The notes: generated by a model from the letters alone, not told the origin. Shown: positions 9,565 to 22,494, counted from the stretch's first letter. The stretch is 64,000 nt of DNA from Datisca glomerata (GCA_003255025.1 QANY01003970.1:310001-374000); one strand, 5' to 3'. A program made the numbers and translations.

Positions 9565-10975
9565 TGTCAAAGGTAAATTTTATTAACCAAAAGAAGCATT
9601 AGATACAAAGGGCATACTCCAGTAAACTAAGAGAAAATAGGACAAGTTAAAGTCAAATTATCTAGTGCATTAGGGTGCAATACAATCTTTTTTCTGCATG
9701 AAGATATATAAGCATGTCTCTAATCATATTAATGATCTTCGTAAGAGTAATAGAAGAGTATATAATTTTTCTTAGAAAAACTCTTCTATTCCTCTCAAGC
9801 CAAATACAATATATAAAAACTGAGAAAACAAGTTTAATACACACTGCATTATAGGTTTTCCCAGTTGAAGCTTTAATGATCCAGTTGAGAGAGTTTATCC
9901 AATCCCAAGCATTACAGTGGAAATCACATCTAGCAAATAGACCTGCAAGCAAAGGAGCAGTTGCTTTGTAAGAGAGAAAGGGGTGAGAAACAGATTCATC
10001 ACCTAAGGAGCAAAAAACGCAAGCAGTCCCTGCATTGGGGCACCATTTGACAACATGGTCTTTGCCGGCCAGTTTGTCAAGAATAGCCAACCAGGACACA
10101 AACGGGCATCTGGGTATATGCTCTAAGAACCAAAGAAGACTTACCCAACTCTGTTTAGGGGCCTCGTTTGTCAAAGCATTGTAGGTGGCTTTAATGGAGA
10201 AAGAGCCAGTGGAATTAACATTCCACCTCCAAGAATCTGTAAAGGTATCAGGTTGCCTAATGTTTAGGTTAAAACCCCAGTGATGAAAGCTTGCTTCCAG
10301 TGTAGAATTAGGCCAAACCCAAGAACCATTCTTGATCAACAGAGACAATGGGGTACTAAGGGGTAACCAGTGCCTGTAACCAAGATCCCCCCCCCCCCCC
10401 CACCCCCCCCCCNTTGGGTGCCATGGGTCTATAAAAGAGAAGAATATTAGCACCGTTGCCTATGTTAAGATCACAAAATCCTGCTAATTTATCACTTATT
10501 CTAAGAAGCCTCCATGACTAGGAGGGATCTGTAGGCATCTTTACAGAGAAAATTATAGGACCCTTCAGAAGATTATGCTTGCACCAAGCTACCCACAATG
10601 AGTCCTTAGACTGAATGACCAACTTCCAAAACTATTTTGAAGCAACAGCAATATTCCAGACAGTTAAGTCCCTTATGCCTAAACCACCCTGATCAGAAGG
10701 AGTGCAAACCTTGGACCAAGCAACTTTAGCACCAGAAGAAGCATGTGGTTTACCTGTCCATAAGAAATTTTGTAAGACAGTGTTGATGCTCTTCATGACC
10801 TGTTTAAGCAAGTTATTAGGCTAGCCCAATAACTTTGAACAACAGTAAGGATGGACTTGATTCTGTGAGTGATCTTGTCCACAAGCACCTCACAATGGAC
10901 CCTGCTGAGTTTGGTAGAAATGAGAGGGATGCCAATATATTTCACTGGCAGTGTCATTGGAGATGTGAAGTGAAC
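9565..10975 (-). pseudogene. 5'-truncated L1 LINE ORF2 (thumb and zf-RVT), left arm of head-to-head pair
   Basis: Reading leftward from 10975, the sequence encodes LPVKYIGIPLISTKLSR, then RIKS (the end of the reverse-transcriptase fingers/thumb region), LLKQVMKSINTVLQNFLWTG, and a zf-RVT domain: SWVSLLWFLEHIPRCPFVSW, later CPNAGTACVFCSLGDESVSH. It ends with ERNRRVFLRKI and a stop near 9690. The 3' end is at about 9565 with GGTTAATAAAATTTACC and a short A-run. Endonuclease and most of the reverse transcriptase are missing. Stops and frameshifts are present, and an internal deletion joins RIKS directly to ILTVVQSYW. A poly-C run and an N at 10387-10413 interrupt the frame. Confidence 0.8.
10387..10413. 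other. Poly-C run with an undetermined base
   Basis: A run of C broken by one A and ending in N at 10413 lies inside the LINE pseudogene. It is followed by coding-like sequence in the same family pattern. This is more likely an assembly or base-calling weak point than biology. Other Ns occur at 28030 and 36170. Confidence 0.7.
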
Positions 10976-10977
10976 AC

Positions 10978-12585
10978 AATCAGAGTAGTCATTGATGGTC
11001 TCAAACTATTCCAATATGGCCTGAAACCTAACCTATCAAAAAACAATGTCATCTTCTATAGGGTTAATGAAGCTATCAGAACAACAGATTGCAGCCATAA
11101 TTGGATTTATAGAAGGAAAACTCCATGTCACATATCTTGGTATTAGTCTCATCTCCTCCAAACTTAGTAGATTAGAGTGTGACACCTTAGTTGACAAGCT
11201 TATTCAGAGAACAAAACGCTAGAAAAACGTATTTTTATCTTATGCAATGAGACTATATCCTATGAAATTTGTCCTCACAATAATTCAGTCCTATTGGGAA
11301 CGGATGTTCATCCTCCCTAAGAATGTCATGAAGAGATTATCAACAGTGTTGAGGAATTTTATCTGGCAAGGCAAAGCTGAGATACACCAGGGTGCTAAAC
11401 TCTCATTGGGCCAAGTCTACCTGAGTCAATAGGAGGTTGTCCTGGAGCTTAAAGATCGTTTGATTACATGGAGCAAAGATGTTATATCTAGGCACTTATG
11501 GAGACTTGCTTCTAGGACCAAGGACTCTCTCTGGATTGCTTGGTCTCTATATCTAGGCACTTATGGACGGTTACCTCTAGTAAGCAATCTATGCAGGGTC
11601 TCTATTGGGAAATGGAAGAAGCTCATGCATCCACACTGACCCTTAGCATCTTTATGGTGTGTTACAGATTAAAGTAAGGGTTGTGACTCGTCACACAAGT
11701 TGGACCCTGCAAGCTCCTGTTAGTGTGCTAATCGGTGAGGGGAATTGGCACTCGCCTACCCAAGGCATAACCAGTAGACTAGCTCTGTATGGCTTCAATC
11801 TTCACATTCCTCCTCCTAACTCAACCCTAGATAATATTTTGAGGTGGCTTCCAAGCTAGAACGAGAGTTTTTCAGTCAGTAGCACCTACTCAGCATTATT
11901 GCCTCCCATACAACCAGTAACATGGCATAAATTGGTCTATTTTTCAGGAAGTATTCCCAAATGCTCATTCATTGCTTGGTTAGCTTTCAAAAATAAGTTG
12001 CCAACTAGAGACATGATAGCTAAATGGAACAGTGAGATATCCCAAGCTTGTGTGTTTTGTGTGCATGGAATGGAATCAGTTGAAACACCTATTTTGGGCA
12101 TGTCCAGTGACTAAAGCTCTCTGAGACTTGATCTTGCTCAAATGTGATGAGAAATGCCTTGATCAAAGGTAGGAGGAGGTCATATCTTGGTTCCTTAGTA
12201 AATCTGGGACCAAAACTTGAAGTCTAAGATCATTAACCTCTCTTTCATTACTTTTGGATATGTAATTTAGATTGAAAGAAACAGGATTTTTCAAGACAAA
12301 CTTACTGATTTTCCCATCATCCTTAAACAAATGATTGACATGATAAGGGAAAGAGTTTTGTCTGTGTCTAAAACTAGGGTAAACTACCCTAGAGCTTATG
12401 ATGTTAACCTAATAGAGAAGTGGGGTCTTCTATGTGTGATTAAGGCCTTTTACATTTTACATTAGGGTTTTAAGATTTGATTTGCTTTGTTAGAGCACTG
12501 CCCTCTGTGTTTGCTTGGAGTATGCCCTTATAATGTGTATGTTTTCTTAGTTGAAATGTACATTTACTTTTAACCAAAAAATATG
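10978..12585 (+). pseudogene. 5'-truncated L1 LINE ORF2, right arm of head-to-head pair
   Basis: On the plus strand the sequence begins near DGLKLFQYGLKPNLSKNNVI. After a frameshift it gives AAIIGFIEGKLHVTYLGISL and SKLSRLECDTLVDKLIQR, then FILPKNVMKRLSTVLRNFIW, the reverse-transcriptase thumb region. A zf-RVT domain follows at about 11920-12110 (WHKLVYFSGSIPKCSFIAWL, later ACVFCVHGMESVE). The tail reads IERNRIFQDKL and ends about 12465. The 3' untranslated part finishes at TTTTAACCAAAAAA (about 12569-12582). Multiple stops and a shuffled or duplicated 19-base segment (near 11486 and 11549) show decay. It is the same LINE lineage as the left arm, and both arms contain the same domain. Confidence 0.8.
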
Positions 12586-12599
12586 ACGAAAGACATCAA

Positions 12600-14040
12600 A
12601 ATATGAATTTTGCAGTTGATAATTCTATTTAAAAAAATTATTTTACGTGTTTTATGTTAGAAATGGAAGTTATACACTACAAGACATATAGATAGGGTAC
12701 ACAAAAGCTCTATAATAATTTAGATAAAATAAATCGAAAAAAAAGTGGCACATCCAGTAATTTTTATGTCAAAATAAAATTATATATACAATAAATGAAT
12801 AATAACAATTGAATACAAAAGCTATATATAAAAAAAAATATGGTAGAAAAATCCAAAGAGCACGTGCCTCTCGTCCCCAATTGACTCGACCCCTGAATCT
12901 TAGCTACATGCACCAAGCAGACCAAAATCCAGGATTTCGAGCATTTAATTTTTGTTTTTTTAAGAAACTAACGTGGATTTTAGAATAACTATCCGCTTGT
13001 TTTTCGCATGTGCTTAATAAATAAAAAATGAAATGTATGAGATATAACAAATTTAATCTGATTAAAACTCATGAAAAATATGTCTCTCTAGAACTTTTCA
13101 TTGTAAATGAGAATATCAAACACACTTTTATCGATTGATTAAAATAAAATATTACAATATTGTGATTCTTACAAAACCTCTATCAACTTCGTTACACAAA
13201 CCGTGAATAAAACTTAAAAATATTAGCTAAATAATTGTGTGTAGCTAAGTAAAAAGTATTTACATCGGAAAAACTATTTTAGAATATAACGTTAATCTAT
13301 TGTCGAAAGCTTGGAAACAAATTCATTTTTTCTAACGCTTGGAAGCATATTATAGATTATAGATCAAAATGAATTTGCTTTCCTCTCCATATAAATATCT
13401 GCAAAAAAATAATCATTTTCAACTCATCCACTTTATTTTATTTCTTTTTAAGGAAAATAACATTTTGGTACAAAAATGTTATATTTTTTTAAGGAAAAAA
13501 ATATCTGCAAAATACATATTTAAACTATATTAATTCTATTTAAAACTCTCTCTTAAAGTTTGGTACAAAAACGCTTGAGAAAGTTGAGTTTGGTTCATCC
13601 ATAGTTTTCTTTTCTTTTTTTAGTACTCAAGAAATCACCAGAAAACAAATATATACTAAAAGTATATTCTGATTTTTTCTTAGTTTAAAATTTTTCATCA
13701 AACAAGTTTTCATAATATTACTTATTTGTCAGCAAACTTCTCATAATATTTACACTAAACTAATTATTAAATACTATATTTTCTTTGGAAATACTCTGCA
13801 TTCAAATGATAAATTACGCAGCGGCACTCACACTACGAGAACGAGTTCACCTGCAATCTTGTAGAGTTTAACTTTGGTACAAAAACTTTGAAGCAAACAA
13901 ATTGCGTAAAAATTAATAATTCTCAACTGATCAAAATATCTGAAGTCTTAATTAATTAAATAATATATCAATTATTTATAAATTAAAATTTTATTATCAT
14001 TATATGATTTATCAAATTAATTTATAATTATTCAGATAAA
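12600..14040. other. A+T-rich non-coding stretch
   Basis: No coding domain, RNA gene or terminal repeat recognised. It contains a lone CACTACAAGA (12675-12684) that resembles a CACTA terminus but has no visible partner. Confidence 0.5.
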
Positions 14041-14293
14041 CAATGTAAGATCAGAGGGATGGGATGGAGATGTAAGAAGTTAAGGCACTGTGTGGGACAA
14101 AAGAAAAGAATATGAGCGCGTAGGAAGCACGCATACGGAGGGGATGTCATTGGCTTTTGGCGGCCAAGGGAAAGACAGGAGGAAGAATATATTCGGGTTA
14201 GGGATAGCGCCATCACTGATTGGCAAATCAATCTCTCCCTTCCATTTGACGTCCCATAAAGAAAGATCTAAAGAAACCAACCCCAATATCTGA
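14041..14293. other. Less A+T-rich island, unidentified
   Basis: A patch of more balanced composition (GGGATGGGATGG, AGCGCGTAGG, GGCGGCCAAGG) surrounded by strongly A+T-rich DNA. Short ORFs exist on both strands but none resembles a known domain, and no splice structure is apparent. It could be an old gene or promoter fragment. No function is proposed. Confidence 0.3.
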
Positions 14294-15214
14294 ACTTTTT
14301 ATTTTTATTTTTTAATATTAAAAAAGTACTTTAATTTTAAAAAATATATATAAAACTTTAAAAGAAGCTTTTGCCCACCTACAAAAAGATCTTTTTTATG
14401 ACCTTTTTTAACAGCATAAATTAAAATAATTATATTATACCCTGCCGGATGTGTCTTAATTATGTAATTGATTAATCGCATCATTGTGGGTTTAATTTAC
14501 TCAAAGATTAATATCTTGATTTACTTCATGTATTTTAAGTTCAAGTGAATGCTGAATTTTAAATAGAAACACTGATGTTTGTTATTATTAGGTTAAAGTG
14601 AGAGTTTAACAAAGTTGTTTTAATCATGCATGACGATATTTTTTAATTAACGGGCACAATACATGATTTCAATTGTTAAAAAATTTAGTACGACGATAAT
14701 GCGTTAAATTCTCATAAATCATGAAATTGAAATCATTGATTGAGGTGAACCAATGATTTTGTTTTACTGATCACTTATTATTATGTGCAATGCATGTGAT
14801 GATATATTATACTTATTTCGTACATTTGTTTGTTTAAGTATGTATTTTTACTGTGAATGTTGAATTATGAGATTTGTGTTTTGCAGTAAGAAAAGGTCTA
14901 AATTGAAAGTGAGAAGTAATGAAAATAGAAAATTTAGCATATTTAATTGAAATATATATATAGTTTACTTGTAAATAGTACATTAGATTTGACATATTAG
15001 TTAAATTAATGTCTGTAATAAATTATGTGAATACATGCATTATGAATTTAAAAAAGTTATAGTGTTGCTTACAATATTTTTTTTTAATAATTTCATGTCT
15101 AAAATTATAGTAAAAGAAATAAATTAAGCCATATTAGTCAATTGAAAATATCTCCTACTCAAACTCCTTTTATATATAGTATGGATATTGATATGTGTAT
15201 ATAGATACATACAG

Positions 15215-15215
<1 letters not shown>

Positions 15216-15263
<48 letters not shown>
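15216..15263. repeat. (TA)n microsatellite
   Basis: About 23 uninterrupted TA dinucleotides. Confidence 0.95.
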
Positions 15264-15266
<3 letters not shown>

Positions 15267-15615
15267 TTTTTACTTATTTAAATTTACACTTTAAAGGATA
15301 TCGACTTAGTGTTCTTCATACAATCATAAATTACTTATCATGCACAATGTAAAGCGAAAAGGTAAATACTTTTTAACTAGGCACTCATGTCATTATCTAT
15401 TGCATGTGTCTAATTAACATTAGTATGAGTTTCTATATGCCTTTTAATTTCATGATTAATTAAGAGTTAGCATTAGGTGCTTATGTAGTGTGGACACCTA
15501 GAAACTCATACTATATTATATTATGCATCATTATTAAAGACCGAAGAGATATTACTAATTTAATTAGGCCACTTATGTCGTTATCACGCTCATGTGTCTT
15601 ATAATGTTTTTTTAG

Positions 15616-15690
15616 GATTTTAATTTTTATTGTCAAACCATAATATGATTTGAGGAAGAAAGTTTCTATGACTTAAACTCATTCCTCGTG
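15616..15690 (-). repeat. SINE-like fragment, copy 1
   Basis: On the minus strand this reads GAGTTTAAGTCATAGAAAC followed by a T/C-rich body. It aligns with the copy at 15759-15880 over about 70 bases, including the shared block AAGTTTCTATGACT on the plus strand. The putative B box is degenerate (GTTTAAGTC) and no clear A box is present. Confidence 0.4.
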
Positions 15691-15758
15691 ATCATTTCCT
15701 GGTGTGATTAGATATTGATTTAATGCTTACAAAGAATTTATTTATTTATTTTTATGGG

Positions 15759-15880
15759 ATTTTAGTTTTTTTAATCAAAATCACTTTATAATCTAAGGAA
15801 TAAAGTTTCTATGACTCGAACTAATTCTTTTAAGTTTAATGAATACGTGGAGGGTAAACCATTGAGCTAACTTCACTTGT
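15759..15880 (-). repeat. tRNA-derived SINE-like element, copy 2
   Basis: On the minus strand the sequence begins with TTAGCTCAATGG, matching a polymerase III A box. About 35 bases later comes AGTTCGAGTC, matching a B box, then ATAGAAACTTT and a short body. A box, B box and spacing are as in tRNA-derived plant SINEs. No poly-A tail or target duplication was identified, so this may be a fragment. Confidence 0.5.
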
Positions 15881-18427
15881 CTTTAGGGAGTTAATTTAAT
15901 TAATGAGACAAATGTTATGTAGCATCATATTAGTGGTCATTATAACAATTGTTTATCAATATATATAGTCTCACATCACAAATAGAAAATATAAACAAAG
16001 AAAAAATATATATTTTATATTTTGACTTAAGTGTGGTCACACCATCTATATTGTCACATCATAATGATTTTGAGTATTTTAGTACAACATAGCATTTCTT
16101 TTTTAAATATGTTATTAAATTGAGCGATATTATTTAACACAATAGTGTTCATACGTAAGTGAAAGAGATCGTATTTTCATTTCATAATTGAATATTTTTT
16201 CATTGTATTTTACATTATTAACTCATAATAATAATAATAATAACCAGGCGAGAGAAGTTTTTTATTAAATTAGCAATATATTTGGCTAATGTGAACACTC
16301 AAAAAGGGTTACAATGCACCATATTTGGAAAACCTTTATCTGCATGCAGAAATATGGATAAAGTATTAGTTATATATACTATAGTCCATTTGGCATACAA
16401 AAGCAAAAACTAAAGAGAAAATTAAAGCAATAATCACAACCACTAATATATTGATTTAATATTTACAAAGATTTTTTATGGTTCACAAAAGAAAAGTTCA
16501 TCCCTAAAATGTCACTCTTGTTACTTTATGGCGTTATCGGAATATATGTCTTTCATAAACTTAAACATGAGATTATTTACGGCCTATTTGAATTCTTGGC
16601 TACTTTCAAACCATTAATAAATTATTCACGTCGATTTTTGAGATTTTCCATCTAAAGAATATGAGATTTCAAAATTGGATCATGAATTAAACTTAGTATA
16701 TAGAATTGAATACGACTTAAAGTCTCAATATTATTCTATTCAAACCGAGAAAGATATGATTTTTCTATAAGTTATAAATTTATGAGACATAACTATATGT
16801 ATCAATCTATCTTGTCGAGTAAAATTGTGGTATCAAAATATTAATTAGCAAATGAGATAGAAGCTATTAAGACAAAAATGCAAGCTACATCTCACTTTTG
16901 CTAAACTTGAATATGCCCTTATGGTTAACTAAGCTTCATTAATTTACGCGTATGAAGATGTAAAGAATCTTAATCCATCTTTTCGAATAATGCATTACAT
17001 TATTTTTTTAGAAGAAAATCATGCATTATAATGTAAAAGGAAAATTAGTAAAATTTGTAATCTATAACGTAAAATGAGAATTATTTTATGAGCGAATTTA
17101 TTAAAGCCGTAGTTTACTATTTTAATTCTACCATATATTATCTTCATACGACTAAATTAAATTGTTGACCTTATAGGCATACATTGACTGGTTTACATAA
17201 TAAAATTGAAGGAAAATAATTGATCTTTATTAGAATATTAATTATTAATTATTAGTTTAATTAATTAATAGACTTTCTAATTTATTTTAGGACAGCGATT
17301 TTTTAACTTAGGCTTTTCATTTTTTTTTATTATGTTTTAACTTTGTTCTCATATCCAATTTATTGCAAAAAAAAAAAAACAATAAGTTGAACTTCATTAA
17401 CTTATTACTATATATTTTTATCTACTATAAATAGTTTCAACCATGCAGTGCAACAAAAACTATATATATTTGAAACATCATGCACCACGTGCAATGCACA
17501 TGCTACATGACTACTCTACAGTATAAACATCATTTAGTTTTTTATTGTAATTGTGTGTGTTTTGGGATATATTTTGTATTTCTTAAGATTTTTTTGGGTA
17601 ATCGATCTTAATTAACCGTTTACCCAATCAATTAGGAGTTATTGTATGCTATAATCATCTTGATTCTTCCGCTCTTTTATATAATAAAATCACGTGTAAA
17701 AATATTTTATTTTTTAAATTATCCTATTATCTTTTATTTTAATAAAACCACTATATTATAAGGTTTTATGTTATATGAATTTCAAAGACTATACTCTACA
17801 TCTTTTACGGAATATGCCTATAGTTCAATATATTTTTTACTTTATATGAATTTCAAAGACTATAAAGCTTATTTGCCTCACTTTTTTTTAATTCCTTCAT
17901 TGCATTATACATTTCTAGCTAGTATTTTCTTAAAGCCACATGACGCTAGGAGGGAAAAATATAGTACTCTCAGACTATGTATATCATTCACATACTTTCA
18001 GATCCTATATAATTTTATTCACGACTCACACGAATAAATCAATCACTTATGGAGTGTGTATTTTGGTAGTACATATATCTATGAGAAGTTTCTCAACTGC
18101 TACTATTTTATTATTTACATTAAAATCTCTGATATATTGAAAAGTCTATTCACCTCAAGTTTATAATGATAAAAATTGGTTAAGGTGGTGACATGAACAT
18201 ATAATATAAGGTTATAAATTTTAAAATTTGGTTCCAGAAGATATTGAAAAGTCTAAAATTCATACTCAAGTTTCTAATAATGAGAAAAACTCATTAGGTT
18301 AAGGTGTTTTTTAAGCGGTAAAGCTACTGAAATGAGCATAAAAGCAAAGATTAAGACAAGCTGCTGCAAAATTGATGACCAATAGTGATTCAATGGGGAG
18401 TTTATCTCCCTTCTCCAAATCTTCTCC
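15881..18427. other. A+T-rich non-coding stretch with short direct repeats
   Basis: No gene recognised. It contains an (ATA)n run at 16226-16243 and a 23-base direct repeat TTATATGAATTTCAAAGACT+ATA at 17771-17793 and 17842-17864. A looser direct repeat of about 60 bases at 18131 and 18240 shares ATTGAAAAGTCTA and GGTTAAGGTG and lies just upstream of the LINE. Short ORFs at 17768-18140 overlap these repeats and have no recognisable domain. Confidence 0.5.
17771..17864. repeat. 23-base direct repeat pair, 71 bases apart
   Basis: Two perfect copies of a 23-base block beginning TTATATGAATTTC at 17771 and 17842. Confidence 0.85.
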
Positions 18428-20474
18428 ATGTTAGCCAACTTAGCAACATCGAATGTTAAGGGTTTTGATCAACCCTTTAAACATTTTGAAATGAGAAGGT
18501 TTGTGAGAAGATACAACTTGAAACTATGTGGTTTGTTAGAGACTAGAGTTAAAGAGAAACACTTTCAGAGAATTGGTAATGTTGATTTCCCTAATTGGAA
18601 CTCTGTTAACAACTATTCTAAGGATCCTCTAAGGAGAATTTGGGTGGCCTTTGACCCTACTATTTTTTATTTGCCTGTTAACGTTTATACTGCTCAATTG
18701 ATGCACTGCAAGGTTACCAAGTTAGAAACTTCCTCACAATTCTTATGTACTTTTGTTTATGCGGCAAACAATGCTTATGCTAGAAAGAAGCTGTGGGAGG
18801 ACTTGATGAAGGCGCATTCAGGGATTGCCTCTATTCCCTGGGTCATTCTTAGAGACTTTAATAAGGTGATTCATCCATATGAGAAACAAGGGGGCTCCCT
18901 CACTTGGGATGAGGGTATGCAAGACCTTGCAAACTGTTTGAATACCATTGAGGTACGTTACTTGAGCTTTACTAGATCTTATTATACTTGGTGGAACCAT
19001 CAAGTGGGAAACATTAACATTCATACCAAAATAGAGAGAATTCTAACTAACTCTTAGTGGATGAATTCCTTTAACAGTTCCCTGGCCTATTTTTCTCCTC
19101 CTTCTTGTTTAGATCAATGCCCTGCTATCCTTAAGCTTGGCCATGATGTTACAAGAAATAAGACTTCTTTCAAATATTTCAATTTTCGGGCTGACATTGA
19201 GGGCTTCTCTAATGTAATTCAATAGGCCTGGGATATAAAAATTCATGGTACAACTATGCACAAGCTAGCCAAGAAGTTGAAAGCTGTCAAGATAGCTCTT
19301 AGGAATTTTGATTCCTCTCATTGCAGTGATGTTTCTAGAAGAGTTAGTGAAGCAATTAGCCCTGAAATCTTCCCAGCAACACCTAGAGTACTCTCATCTT
19401 CACCTTCTGGAAGCTCAACAGGCTGCTACTGATGCTTTCAAGCGGTTTCACTCTTGGAAACTTACTAAGGAGAGCTTTTATATGCAGAAATCCAGGAACT
19501 CATAGCTCAACCTTGATAATGTTAATACTGGTTTCATTTTTTATGTTGTCAAGGCTCATAGGAGGAGATCAAACTTCAGTTTTTTTACTAATGATCAATG
19601 TATTATCATCATTGATCTCTTTGAAATCCAGAGTTTGATCATTAAGTTCTATCAAAACCTGCAAGGTAAACCTTTGCATATCCCCAACATCAACTAGGAT
19701 ATTCTTGAGAGCTTCCTTCCTCACAAGATCAATCTAGCTGAAAGGGATAGTCTGATCCAGCCTTTCACTGTAGAGTAGGTTAACAAAACCTTTCTCTCCT
19801 TCAGTGATAGAAAAGCCCCAGGGCCTGATGGATTCAATGCTAGTTTTTTCAAGAAAAACTGAAACATTATTGGAGAAGATGTTAGTGTTGTTATGCTTGA
19901 ATTTTTTTCAAATTGGAGAATTGTTGAAACTCTTCAAAAACACAGCTATCACTTTGGTTCCTAAATTGAATAATCCTAGCAAAGTGTCTGAATACAGACC
20001 TATAGTATGATGTAATCTTTTTTATAAGTGCATCACCTCAATGTTGGCTAACAGGTTCAGATCTACTCTTCCAAGGTTGGTTAGCTTAAACCAAACTATT
20101 TTTGTGCCAGGAAGAGCTATCTCAGATAACATCCTCCTTTCTCAGGGGATGTTGAAAAGCTACCATAGAGACTTTTTTCCCCAACATGTGCTTTGAAGGT
20201 TGATTTACTCAAGGCTTATGATAGTGTTGGGTAGTTAGTTTCTTGGGAAAGTGCTTCATAGTATTGGTTTTCCTACAAGGTTCATAGAATGGGTATGGAG
20301 TGTGTTACCACTCCCAACTACTCTATTAACATTAATGTCAGTTTACAATGTTTTTTTTTCATGGAGGTAGAGGGTTGAGGCAAGGAAATCCACTGTCTCC
20401 CTATCTCTTTGTCCTTGTTGTGGAGGTCCTAACAGGTATTATGCAGAAGTGTACTACTATCCCAAGCTTTCAGT
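18428..20474 (+). pseudogene. L1 LINE ORF2, 5' portion (endonuclease and first half of reverse transcriptase)
   Basis: The N-terminal apurinic endonuclease-like domain spans 18428-19057. It shows NVKGFDQPFKH, LCGLLETRVKEKH, FVYAANN, IPWVILRDFNKVI (the family has GDFN), SYYTWWNHQ and HTKIERIL (the family has KLDR). After stops at 19055 and beyond, the reverse transcriptase appears from about 19810. Its landmarks are KNTAITLVPKLNNPSKVSEY, RPIV, motif A as KVDLLKAYDSV in a shifted frame near 20192, and motif B as GLRQGNPLSPYLFVLVVE near 20380. The frame is cut at 20474 by a Copia element and resumes at 30062. Changed catalytic residues and repeated stops make this inactive. Confidence 0.85.
20470..20474. 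repeat. Target-site duplication (left) of the nested Copia element
   Basis: TCAGT here is repeated exactly at 30062-30066, directly outside the other LTR. Collapsing one copy and removing the element rejoins the LINE reading frame. Confidence 0.9.
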
Positions 20475-22494
20475 TGCTGGAAATAGCAGCGTATCAGATA
20501 CGCAGCAGAAGGATTTGTAACTATTGAAAGGTTTGATACAAGACCACAGGTCCCAAAAATATTTTGTGAAAAATTAATTTTTCACATGCATCCATTATAT
20601 ATCTATACATTAAATCAATAGACATTCAAAGTAAATATTTTTACCTCTTGAAGTCTATCAAGCGTATTCGATGTCTTCTAGCATAAAACAACGAACATCA
20701 AATTTCACGAAGAACGGACTTATGAATTCACACCAAAATCTTCTAAATCAATCCTCAAACACACTAAAATGTGTGTGGACACGAAAAATAAACAAGATCA
20801 GTTTTCTATCTCTAGATGTACTCAACACATGAAATCTAGAGATTTAGATAAGGACTTTTGAGACAGAACTGTGACGGAGAATTAAAGAATTCACAGTGCT
20901 TCAATTATCGATTGATTGATTAATTGATTAATGAGGCCAACAGAATCTTATCTATTTATATTCTAGGTCAAGTTGCATTAGGTTTAGGTTTTAATAAAAT
21001 AATAAAATTATTTACAGATGTGCCACTGCAGTGGGACTCACTACAGTGCCGTGCTGAAATCACTGCTCCAACATTAGTGACTGGCGTGTGGCAGTCTAAA
21101 ATGCCACATGGAAATTTTCTATTTTATTAATTTATTTAATCAAATAAATATCTATGCATTATTTCAAGTAAACATAAAGATCAGTTAATTCAAAAATTAA
21201 CATATCTGATAAAATCTATCTACTAACTTATCTATTTATTCAAAATTAATTTATCAATTAATACAAAATTAAATTATTATGTTATAATAATCTCATATTA
21301 TTTAATTTTATAAATTAAATATACTATTTCAATATCGATTAATTCATAAATAATCAATATAAATAATTAATTAATCAATATTTCTGAAAAATACATTAAA
21401 TTAGTTGTATTAATTAATGATACATAATTATATACTTGTATGGAAACTCAATTCCTTTTGTAAACTAGTCATTTTCTTATTTCTTGAAGCATTCACGCCC
21501 TAAACTGTGTAGTACATAGGTAGTTTGAGTACCATGGACCCATAATTCTTAGCTTTAATAAACCAGATTATTAGTTAAACTCTTTAATTAAATAATCTTA
21601 TTTATTAATTTAATTATTACTCTACTATAAATATGAAATTTCACTCTTAGTAATTATAGAATATATTTACAAAGTAAACTCGTGTAGTCCATTGATATAA
21701 TCATTTCATGTAGTTATGTCCTTCAATTATTGGTTCGTAAATTAGAGCTGATCAAATTTTTTCGTTCTAATTATCTCTTAATCTTTAAGTACCATTAATT
21801 CACTAGAGAATAGTTAATTTATAACTATATTATAAATTTGAGCTCAGTAATCATTCAGTCTTAGAAATAACACTTAAGAAAATCAATATACGATCCATTA
21901 AGAAAACTTGGATTTCAAATCTTGTAAGATCATGTTCTCATCCATCCATGTCAATGAATCTCCAAAATAAAAGTCACAAGCTTGTTTTACAAATAAAGCT
22001 TAACGAGTGAATCAAAAGATCCAGTAGACGTGTATACGAGTTCATGACTACTCAGGATTTGGATTAATCTACATATGATCATCTGATTGATGTGTATTCA
22101 ATTTTTATGATAAATGGTAAGTTAATAAAGATATTAATTCACATCGCTCATGTCCTATATAATGTAATTATATGAAGTGAATTCACTAAGATGTCTATCC
22201 ACATCGGCGATCTGGACTTGATCACATGCATTCAAAATGTTTAGTGAACCGTACTAGTAACTATTCATTAAATATTTCATACTTTAATATGTTACAGACT
22301 ATTTTATTCATTATCTATGATTCTAATCTTTTTGTACTAATATAAGATCATAATCTCATTAATAAATATGAAATTTTCAGATATTTATATTAATTATTTA
22401 ATAATAGTTCAGAAAATACAATTATAAGAAAAATGCACTTTTATTAATTTCTAAATAAAATGTATTTACACATGCTTTGAGGGCGCTATGCACA
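20475..22494 (-). repeat. 3' LTR of the nested Copia element
   Basis: About 2,020 bp, aligning throughout with 28020-30061. Shared landmarks include ATATATCTATACATTAAATC, GAACGGACTT, ACCCATAATTCT and TTTGAGGGC. The ORF at 20924-21130 lies within the LTR and is not a gene. Confidence 0.9.

Noticed and set aside
9565..12585. Head-to-head LINE pair as simple twin priming of one RNA
   Set aside because: Both arms contain the same thumb and zf-RVT region and each has its own 3' tail, whereas twin priming yields non-overlapping parts of one element.
12675..12684. CACTACAAGA as a possible CACTA left terminus
   Set aside because: No inverted partner, subterminal repeats or transposase follow within the next several kilobases.
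14090..14293. 67-codon ORF in a less A+T-rich patch
   Set aside because: Open frames overlap on both strands, no domain is recognisable and there is no supporting gene structure.
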